From positions 2,294,001 to 2,358,000 of the forward strand of contig JBBPFI010000003.1 in the NCBI GenBank assembly GCA_037974965.1: a DNA stretch of 64,000 bases. Direction: 5' to 3'. The position numbers and the translations under genes are program-made. Below the pieces are notes generated by a model. That model had not been told where the DNA came from. It did no database searches and saw only the letters and a list, made by a program, of their open reading frames with translations. Position 1 is the stretch's first letter. Each line of letters opens with the position of its first letter. This stretch comes from Dacryopinax spathularia (taxonomy: Eukaryota; Basidiomycota; Dacrymycetes; Dacrymycetales; Dacrymycetaceae). Below, piece by piece: positions 55,767 to 64,000 of the stretch.

Positions 55767-57191
55767 ATGGCACCTGTCGCTATCGAAACGCCTGTACACG
55801 CCAATGGGAAGCACGCCAATGGCGCGTCGCTGCCCGACTCGATCAACAAGAAGGTCCAGTCCTTCGACCCGGCAGCGAAGCAGCTGCCAGACATCGACGT
55901 GAGTAGATCGTATCGGTCGTTGGTAGGAACGAGACTAACCACCCACACGATAGCCTTCCAAACTCACCGTCAACCTGAAGCCGGAGTCGGAGCTGGCTTC
56001 TGTACCGGCGCCGGAAACGCTGACCTTTGGCACGATTCACACCGACCACATGCTGCTCCTGGAGTACTCTCCAGAGGCAGGTTGGTCTGCGCCTTCCAGT
56101 GAGTACAAGACTGTATTGTTCCAGAGAATGACACTGACATGCTCATCCAGTCCAACCGTACGGACCTCTCCTCATCGACCCGATGATGTCCTGCATCCAG
56201 TATGCAACCAATATTTTTGAGGGTATGAAGGCGTACATGGGTGCGGATGGGCGGCCCCGTCTGTTCAGGCCGGATCTGAACATGGCTCGCATGCAGAGGA
56301 GTGGTGACAGGCTGGCTCTTCCTGTACGTGGACCCGCGTCTTCCCTTGTGGTCAATGCTTACCTCTTTTCAGCCATTCGACGCTCAAGCTCTTCTCAAGC
56401 TGATCAAGAAGCTTGTTATGGTCGAGAAGCGTTGGATCCCCACTGCACCTGGTTGCAGCCTCTATATCCGACCGACCATGTTCGGCACTCGCGTCGGATT
56501 CGGCGTAGCTCCATCGACGCATGCTACTCTCGTCGTCATCCTCTCCCCGAGTGGACCATACTTTCCCGGTCCCGTTCGCCCTATCTCCCTCTATGCCGAA
56601 TCTCGTATTCGCCGCGCATGGCCTGGCGGTACCGGCGGTTACAAGCTTGCGCTCAACTATGCGCCGACGCTCAAGCCGACGCGCGAGGCGTCACAGCAGG
56701 GCTACAACCAGATCCTCTGGCTGTTCGGCGAGGATGACCACCTCGGCGAGGTGGGGCAGATGAACGCATTCGTGGTGCTGAAGCGGGATGACGGCTCGCT
56801 CGATGTCATCACACCACCGCTGGACGGGACGATCCTGCCCGGCGTGACTCGGCAGTCCGTGCTCGACCTTACTCGTGCTCATTCTCGCGAGTCCCCTATC
56901 CCCGGTCTCTCGGGCGATGTTGTCCTACACGTCCACGAGCGGCACATTCCGCTCGCTGAGCTGATCGAGCACTCCCAGGCCGGCCGGCTCGTAGAAGTCT
57001 TCGGTGTCGGGACCGCTGCCGTGCTGGTACCGATTAATAGGATTGGGTACGGCGAGGAGGGAAAGGAGATCACGGTCGAGACCGGTGCGGACGGGTTCGG
57101 GCCCGTCGCAAAGGCCGTCAGGGAGGAGATCATGGCTATCCAGGAGGCGAGGCGGCCTCATGTCTGGAGCGTGCCGTGCGACGAAGAGTAG
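55767..57191 (+). CDS. Branched-chain amino acid aminotransferase
   Basis: Four exons (55767-55898, 55954-56098, 56151-56323, 56373-57191) give 422 residues. Class IV PLP aminotransferase features: LTFGTIHTDHMLLLEYSPE, the conserved YATNIFEGMKAYMGADGRPR, LFRPDLNMARMQRSGDRLAL, YIRPTMFGTRVGFGV, the PLP lysine K241 in GGYKLALNYAP, and GVTRQSVLDLTR. It interconverts Leu, Ile and Val with their 2-oxo acids using glutamate/2-oxoglutarate. The N-terminus lacks an obvious mitochondrial presequence, suggesting a cytosolic form, though this is weak evidence. The frame extends upstream only through non-ATG codons, so 55767 is the start. Confidence 0.94.
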
Positions 57192-57439
57192 AAAACAAAA
57201 CTCGCTAGCGAGAATATGGCGCAGCTTCGGGCACACTCGCTCGTTCGACTGCGACTTTCGGAATTCATAGACAAATGGACCGATCTTCGTGTAATAGGGG
57301 TATACCGCGTATCTAATGAGAACATGTATTGAGACTGCATTTGGTCAACTCCGTAGTTTGCTCGTTTCCGAGTCCATCGTGGTTCCTTTGCTTGCCCCGA
57401 TCACCTCATGCTCGACACACCCTGACCACCGCTCACCTC

Positions 57440-58020
57440 ATGGCTGAACCAAACACGTAATTTCTCCCTCACTCTCGCACATCTCGACTGGTATTGACAG
57501 GGGTACAGCCAGAAGCCACCAAATGGACCGCCGCGCAAGCTCCTGACATTGTTCATGCTATCCGCCATTGTGGTGCCTGGTGCGCGGCGTCCCATCAGCA
57601 CGGACTGCATATGGCTCACGCTCCCGCTTTGACTAGTATGCTTCTACGCTGGCGCGAAGCTCGACGCATGGGTCAAGGGAGATAGGGAACTGCTTGAGAG
57701 CCCATCGGGACCGGCTCCAGCTCTGCCGCCATCGAGCAACCCGAAGGAGAGAGAGAAAAGGCGCAGCCTGTGCGTCCCCTATTTTGAGAGCGAGAACCTG
57801 ACGTCTCCTGACATTACCCCTTTCTGCATCGCTATTCTAATCGGCCTATCCTATTCTGGACTACTATTGAACCTGGCCACATCCGAATTGAAGCCTACTC
57901 GAAGAGGCACGAGTGCTGGAGGCTGAGCGGTTGGCGCTGGACGACCGGCTCGAGCGCGTGAAACGGAGAATGGCGGAAAAGGGCACTCAGGCGTCCCAAC
58001 CCGGAGGGCAGAATCAGTGA
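57440..58020 (+). CDS. Small single-span membrane protein with coiled-coil tail, unknown function
   Basis: Too fragmented for simple ORF finding: four exons, 57440-57456 (17 nt), 57509-57579, 57637-57769 and 57894-58020, give 115 residues with consistent phases. Sequence order: MAEPNTQKPPNGPPRK, one hydrophobic helix (LLTLFMLSAIVVPVCFYAGA) created only by splicing exons 2 and 3, DAWVKGDRELLES, a Pro/Ser linker, then a charged coiled coil (EEARVLEAERLALDDRLERV) and a short polar tail. No known domain recognised; the size and layout resemble small mitochondrial or ER membrane proteins. The third intron (124 nt) is the least certain; another acceptor would change two or three residues at its junction. 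Confidence 0.65.
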
Positions 58021-58256
58021 GAAGGTGGCGGCGGCCAAGGTCAGGATGTAGGTGGCGGCAGATGGTGCCTCAGGAGCAGCAAGGAGGTTATTGTTGGTTG
58101 AGCCTATACGGATGGCGTGAGGTGGTGCATATATGCGGCGAGGGAGCGAGTCGCGTGCTGCTTGCTTGCTGGCGACCATCTTGCGCTCTTTCCCGCTAGT
58201 CAGCATCAACCAGACCAGTCATTCAGCTTTGATATCCTTCTGCTCATGCGCTGAGA

Positions 58257-59144
58257 ATGGACGCGGCTGTCGCAGATGGGGCGACATACCTTCTAGATAG
58301 GCTAGCCAGGTTCATACGCTCTTCCATATGCGACATCGAACGAATGACTGATCCGCGCAAAGGTTGCCTGATGATCAGCGGCTACTTGTTGGCATCTGTG
58401 GTCGACCCGCCAGCGGGAAGACCACGTTCGCGCTTGCCCTTACAGAGGCTGTTAACGGCCTTTATCGCGCTCGACAGCAACAGCAACGGTCGGCAGCGGG
58501 CGCATCGGCGGTACCTGATGTCCAGGGGACAGGTACGAACGCTGACATTGCCATTTGTATACCGCAAGATGGGTTCCACCACACACGAGCCACGCTCGAT
58601 ACGTTTCCTAACGTAAAGGAAGCTTACGACAGACGTGGTGCGGCATTCACATTCGACGAGGAGGGCTACTACAAGCTGGTTTATCAACTGCGGCAACCCA
58701 TACAAGCTGGTCCTGACCCCGTCATAATTACGGCCCCTTCCTTCGAACATGCGATCAAAGACCCAGTCATGGACAGCATAATTATCCTTCCGACCGCCAG
58801 AATTGTCATCATCGAAGGGCTGTATACCTTCCTCGCCGTGGACGGATGGAGGAAGGCCAGCGAACTCCTCGATGAACGCTGGTTTGTGTCAGCTGATCCG
58901 GAGACGGCCACGAAGAGGATCATCCTTCGCCATGTCGCTACCGGAGTTGCTAAAGATATGGATGAGGCGATCTGGCGGGCCAAGAATAACGACATGCCAA
59001 GTGAGCAAGCCGATCGTGTGGTGATGACCTGTTGCTGAATACGTAATAGACGGAGATTTCCTCGAGGCGAACATGATGCCTCCCACTAGGATCATCAAAA
59101 GCGTCGACGATCCGCGACTTTCAACTATGCCGCTGGGAGACTGA
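58257..59144 (+). CDS. P-loop kinase of the YFH7 / uridine-kinase-like family
   Basis: Three exons (58257-58309, 58363-59000, 59050-59144) give 261 residues. Exon 1 encodes LLDRLAR and joins to LPDDQRLLVGICGRPASGKTT, placing the Walker A loop GRPASGKT at about residues 31-38. Later motifs: CIPQDGFHHTRATLDTF, RRGAAFTFD, APSFEHAIKDPV, IVIIEGLYTFL (Walker B-like), RWFVSADPETATKRIILRHV, and EAIWRAKNNDMPNGDFLEAN, completed only by splicing exon 3. These match fungal Yfh7-type ATP-dependent kinases related to uridine and pantothenate kinases; the substrate is unknown. The 53-nt first intron is inferred to bring the start into frame. Confidence 0.88.
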
Positions 59145-59302
59145 GGATGCAGTGGCGCTGGACAACGCTCGCCCACTCTTCAACCGGCCGCCGCCGCAGG
59201 AAGCATATTTCGCTTCGCGGGATGATAGTTGAGAGACGTAGGATCAAGGGTGAAACCGAGAGCCGCTGATCAGACGGATTTCGGGGCGAGGGTCTAGTCG
59301 CC

Positions 59303-60573
59303 TCATGTCCCGCCAGACTCCTTGACAAGCTGTATGCGCTCCAGAATGCTGTCCGCAAGAGATTCCCGCCATGCACTGCCATTTCCCGCGAATATATCGG
59401 ATGCTGAGTCCTTTGTCTGGATGACAATGCTCGGATGAAAGGAGAACGCGTTGATTCTCTTGCGTCGGATGAGATACATGTAAGCCTGATCGAGAGCCCG
59501 GCTATACGCGAATGCAGGAGCCCGAAGATGCCGTATAAGTCGGTATGCGCCACGGCGTGACACAGCGTACGCATGAGTACATTTGGGCGTATACGATGGG
59601 TGAATCGCTGGGGCGCCGGGGAGAGAAGGATGTGTGTGTTCCGCGGACCAGCAGTGTCCTGTACGGGAGAAGTCAGTACAGATAACTTCGACGCGCACCC
59701 ACGATACATGCCAAGGTACACTACATCCCAGTCCTCGGGCAAGAAGGGCCATGTGCGGTGGAGCCGGGACTCGAGGTCAATCTCCACATCCACGTCATCT
59801 TCAAGAATCAAGATAGCGTCGTCTTTGGATTCGGCAAAGTTCCGTAGCAGACGGAGGTGCGAGTGCCAGCAGGCCACCATACCGCGGGAAAGAATGCGCC
59901 ACGCTGGGAGTTGGCTGATATCCTGCGGCGATTCAGGCACGTAGACCGCATCGTCTGGACCGGCACAGGGTATTGGACTTTGATCCTCTGTGTCCACAAC
60001 GCTGGAAACGGGTTGGGTGACAATGGTCGATTGCGGATCCGAATCTGGCAGTTCCCACAAATCGGCGAACTTTAGGCCGAGCGGAGAAGCGGTGGGATTC
60101 TCTTGATTGGCAAGCACATCAGACGGCCAGATAGCGTTAGCCTTTCTGGACGAGTTCTTGGTCTTGTCAGAATCGTGGAGCCTGTCAGCGTCGAGCTGTA
60201 TGCGCTGCCTTCTTCGGTCCATCAGCACCGTGACAACAGGCGCATTCTTGTCTGTCGCATTCCAGTACTCCACGTCGATATCGAGTGCGTCCGCAACTTC
60301 TCGCATTCGCTGTCTCCTGTCTGTCCGAGACGGAAGATTGACGACATATATGCGCGAGAAGACACCCAGCGTGCGGGAGTGTTTGTACCTATCGGAGGTC
60401 CGGATCGACGCCACGCGTTCGCGAAAGGTACGATGACGAAATATAGGAGACCAGCGGCCGGACAACCCCTTTCCGGGTAGATTGTCCCATGTCAGCCGCA
60501 GTAAAAGAAGAGAAAGCGTTCCAAGGACTATACCAACCGCGAAAAGACGCAGTCGTGATTTGAGGAGGAGCAT
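59303..60573 (-). CDS. Glycosyltransferase family 25 (LPS-type) membrane protein
   Basis: Two exons (60573-59703 and 59658-59303) give 408 residues. A type II membrane anchor near the N-terminus (LFAVGIVLGTLSLLLL) is followed by SRIYVVNLPSRTDRRQRM, the GT25 signature; ALDIDVEYWNATDK; a poorly conserved insert of about 110 residues; GMVACWHSHLRLLRNF; the acidic motif LILEDDVDVEIDL that would bind metal and nucleotide sugar; DWDVVYLGMYR; and THAYAVSRRGAYRLIRHL. GT25 enzymes transfer galactose or related sugars in the Golgi; the fungal substrate is not known. The start was placed at the Met just before the membrane segment; in-frame Met codons upstream (to 60726) are less likely. The splice at TAT-C/GTGGGT is inferred from phase. 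Confidence 0.82.
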
Positions 60574-61582
60574 GACATGGAGAGAAAGATGGAGTGACGC
60601 CCCCGTTGTCTGAGAAGCGACCCTTTTCTCGGCGTCTAGGTATCGGCACGTGATAACCACACAGCGATGGGATGCATTCCACAACAGCGACATGCATTCA
60701 TGCGTGTCGCCCGACATCCAGAACAATCATGCACTTTCATCCTCATGTATGTGTCTTGCGCCTGCAAGTCTTTGCAGCTTCCCTTACATCGGAAGTGCCT
60801 TCCTTCCAAGGCAGCAGGAAATCCTCGACTGTGTCTGGGCACGTACCCGGCGATTATCATGTCATCCCATGCTGTACGACTTTTTCGCTTCTCCCTTCCA
60901 TCAAGCACGAGCGCATCTGTGTGGGAAGATGAGCTCAATTCACCCCGAGCTAACGAGAAGCTTGGAAGCAGGATCAGAAATTAGGCACTTGGCCTGACCC
61001 AGATATATATCGTCTTCGCATTGGCGTCCGCTTTCCGTGGAAAGCGTCCCAACGCTCGAAGAACAAGGATGATCGGGTGTTCATCAGATTTAGAAAGTTC
61101 GAAGCGGAATGTGCGAACGAACCGAACACGTCCGAGCAGAGCCTGTCCTCTCTCCTAGTCAGTTGGCAGTAGGAATAAAGCATTCGCGCCCGTGCAAAAG
61201 CGCTACCTAGAGAGAAGGGATCGTAATGGGCGTTGTTCATTCCGCCACAGATTTGTAGGCCGTGGAGAGTATTGTTAGGCTTCAGATGACCTTGCATAAT
61301 GTTTTCCTGCAAATACGTCCCAAATTCAACAGATGGTGGTTCAGGAGTGACGCGCTGGCCGGACGCAGAGTGGCGCACGTGCTGTGCTGCCAACCGGAGG
61401 CTATTCACTCAGACCATCACTTCACCCAAAGCGCCGTCCTCATCGTCCTCGTCGTCCAGCTCGACGCCTCTAACGTCTTTCTCTGTGCCACCATCGTCTG
61501 CTTTACTCATTTAATACCGCTCGCTTGATCCTTCTCTACTTCCAGGCTTCGTCCTTATCTGCTTCTCTCTTTCTAACTTGGC
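60574..61582. other. Intergenic between GT25 gene and CHS7 (divergent)
   Basis: About 1 kb with the two promoters. A 144-codon minus-strand frame at 60974-61408 shows no domain, signal peptide or repeat and is not called. Confidence 0.45.
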
Positions 61583-62845
61583 ATGGTCGCGTTCGGTTCA
61601 TTCGACGACATATGTGGGGCCGCCGCGCTGGTGATATGCCCGCTCGTAGGGAGCGCGCAGGGAACCGAGCCGACGTGCTATAGTCGAAATGTTGAGGTTG
61701 CAGGGAATCTGATCTTTCAACCTGGTGCGTCTGTCGCGATCGGTGCTAAGCTACGCGATGCTGACCTGTCTGCAGCAACATGCTTCATCCACATCGTTGC
61801 CATCCTAATGACCGCCATCATGATCTACCATATTCGAGTAAAATACACCGCTGTCGGTACGTAGCCTCTTCCGCCCTCCGCTCCGAGACGCACCATTGAT
61901 AATGTTACACAGGTCGCAAGGAGATCGTCACTTTCTTCTACATGTACATTCTGATCGAGTTCCTTGCGATGTTCCTCGACTCGGGCATCATACCAACAGC
62001 GAGCGTAGTGTACCCGGTATGCGGCCCTTCAGACGCGTAAGGAGCAAAATACTGATTTCGGATCCAATAGTGGTTTGCCGGCATTTACACCGGGCTGATT
62101 TCTGCCACCTACTGGTGTCTTCTCGTCAACGGCTTCGTTGGCTTCCAATTCGCCGAAGATGGGACACCATTGTCATTATGGGTAAGCGGCAACTGGACTT
62201 CTCCATTTAGGCGTGACCTTACCTGCTGTCTAGTTCCTCCGCTTGAGCTGCCTGGTCGTCTTCGGCGTTTCGTTCTTCATCGCGATCGCAACATTCCTAC
62301 AGTTTGCCAGCTTCAGCTACTATCACCCCGCGGCCTTATGGGTTGTCTACCTCATCTGGCCGGCAATCTGCGTCATCATTTACATTGTTGCCCAACTCAT
62401 CCTGGTCATTCGAACGCTGGAAGACCGCTGGCCCGTTGGCGACATTCTTTTCGGCACCGCTTTCTTCGCTGTCGCTCAAGTGGTTCTCTTCGCTTTCAGC
62501 ATCCAAATTTGCGACGCGGTTAGCCACTACATCGACGGTGTTTTCATCTTTACGCTCTGCATGCTCCTCAGCGTGATGATGGTTTACAAATACTGGGATT
62601 CGATTACGAAGGAGGATCTCGAGTTCAGTGTCGGAAACAAGGCGGCTGTGTGGGAAGTGAAGGATCCATTGCTGGCCGGATCTTCACCGAGTGGAGGTGT
62701 GGGGCTGGATTACCCCGAGGAGGACCTCCAGAGCAACTACCGCGGTGCTCCAGCGAGCCTCGTGGGCGGGGTCAGCGGCCAGCAATACTACCAGGGATAC
62801 GGATCCCATTATCCGCCACAAGGAGGATATTCAGATCGGTACTGA
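61583..62845 (+). CDS. CHS7: Chs7-like chitin synthase export chaperone
   Basis: Five exons (61583-61724, 61776-61856, 61913-62016, 62071-62181, 62234-62845) give 349 residues, the normal Chs7 length. Family features: [98 protein letters not shown] and [15 protein letters not shown], with about seven membrane spans and a Gly/Tyr/Gln-rich cytosolic tail. Chs7 in the ER membrane is needed for exit of chitin synthase III (Chs3 class) to the Golgi and plasma membrane, hence for cell-wall chitin. Confidence 0.95.
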
Positions 62846-64000
62846 GGGAGGAGCTACATTGGACTCGCATACCTTACTGACTCTGTATCCTTCTCCCCTT
62901 CCTTTCACACCGCATCGATGACGCCCAGGACGGCACCGCACACTAGGAAGGCTCCTGACTATTTTGCACATGTGTAGTACTTATAGAAGTTTTCCTAGTT
63001 CCACTCAGCCGGACTTCTATCGCATACCATTCTTACGCCCGCAAGCACAGCTTCTCATCCATTTGCAAATCGGTTAGATTATCGACCGAGCCGCTAGACC
63101 ATTATCTTTCCGTGCAGCTCTCATACCAATCGTTCTTGTACAAGCCCTTTTCAATCGTAGTTGTCCGGAGGTGCGCTCCAGGCTGCCTTGGTCGATCCCG
63201 GCAAGTCGGCTCCGGCCTCCGCCCGCATATGATGCAAAATCCCTAATTCGTGTATAATCTCCGCCGCGTACATCACTGATTACTGTATCAGGTTGCGGAG
63301 GGGATAACGACACTTTGATGCGCCTGTTTTGCTCCGTGTCAGATCTTCACCTGCCCAACGTTCCTTGGCACAAATATGCCGGTTGTGTCAGTCGCGCACA
63401 TTCTCACAGATTCGGGTAGGCAAATATCAACGCCGGGAGACACGGTCGGTTCTGTTGAGGCTAAAAAAGCTGTGACTAGGTGCTGCGCGCAACGCATGAT
63501 GAGCTTCCCGGAACGACTGATCCGTTCCTGGCATGTCAATACCTTCCTTTCAAAGACTAGACGGCTTCCCCGGGCGGTGGAGGTACAGCATGGTCCTCCA
63601 ATGAAGGGCGATAAGCGGTGATCACAGTAGGGCGATCAGGTTGGACGACAATGATCGTTGATGATTACACAAGAGCAAGTACAAGAACGTGAGGCCATTC
63701 GGCTACGCAGCCATAGGCCTTCGTAGGCGAAATGGGTGAATTGGGTCGAAAAGTCCCAAGCCGAACTTCTTGCGCAGACAACCTGGCGTGAGGGTTGATC
63801 AAGCCGGGCAGAAGCGTCCAGGAGAGGGGCATTGATTTTCCGTCGGTCGTGTTGGCCTCGCACCCGGTACAGCCGATAGTTGCGGAAGGATCCAGGTGGG
63901 GACGGCAGTCACCGCATTTAGGGTGCGAATTACCTGATTTGGTTCAGGTGCAAAAAGGTCACCTGACCGTGGGAAGGAAAGATCTTCCCCTCCTTTTCCA
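62846..64000. other. Right-edge intergenic region
   Basis: CHS7 3' region and about 1 kb further. Only short frames without features; nothing called. Confidence 0.5.

Noticed and set aside
60974-61408. 144-codon minus-strand frame between GT25 and CHS7
   Set aside because: No domain, signal, repeat or splice context supports it; it lies in the promoter region of CHS7.

Overview
The window is nuclear DNA of an intron-dense fungus, most likely a basidiomycete (Agaricomycotina-like; genus not determinable by eye). The grounds are many short introns (mostly about 50-60 nt, typically opening GTGCG, GTACG or GTGAG), exons as small as 11-17 nt, fungal housekeeping orthologues (NOC3, PHB1, PUB1/TIA1-like, YPT7, ATG15, ATG16, CHS7, a Gti1/Pac2 WOPR regulator) and secreted proteins typical of filamentous fungi. 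I saw no tRNA, rRNA, CRISPR array or transposon. Gene models were spliced by hand; almost every exon junction given below was checked for GT/AG ends and phase continuity.

Layout. 1-1.2 kb: 3' end of a member of an unknown membrane-protein family whose full-length paralogue lies at 52.2-54.6 kb. 1.4-10.8 kb: housekeeping genes (NOC3, a coiled-coil protein, an acetyl-CoA transporter of the AT-1/SLC33 family, a three-RRM RNA-binding protein). 11.8-21 kb: PHB1, then a tandem segmental duplication that produced two copies of a secreted repeat-protein gene, a truncated copy of a PPR-like gene and a broken piece of PHB1, followed by the intact PPR-like gene. 21.4-25.4 kb: a 2-oxoglutarate/Fe(II) dioxygenase, the autophagy lipase ATG15 and a third, diverged member of the secreted family. 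26.1-31.8 kb: two paralogous 13-exon secreted carboxylesterases. 33.5-40.3 kb: 6-phosphogluconolactonase, a WOPR transcription factor, and a divergent ATG16 / YPT7 pair. 40.3-44.3 kb: a gene-poor gap and then the most repetitive secreted family member, with a His/Lys/Gly tract, a Thr-Pro-Ala tract and five 48-residue repeats. 45-62.8 kb: PXA-domain, F-box, PHD-finger, unknown membrane-family, branched-chain aminotransferase, a small single-TM protein, a P-loop kinase, a GT25 glycosyltransferase and the chitin-synthase export chaperone CHS7.

The feature that looks least described is the family of four secreted proteins (13.7-14.5, 16.5-17.5, 24.9-25.4 and 42.9-44.3 kb). All have a signal peptide, Arg-flanked acidic segments of the type R-S-[L/I/F]-(D/E)n alternating with basic Ala/Glu/Lys/Arg helices, a C-terminal R-S-[L/I/M]..LD motif, and a TATA element about 200 bp upstream of the start. 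The arrangement looks like a multi-peptide precursor cleaved at Arg sites, but processing is an inference. ATG15, ATG16 and YPT7 all serve vacuolar delivery and autophagy; the other genes form no obvious pathway cluster.
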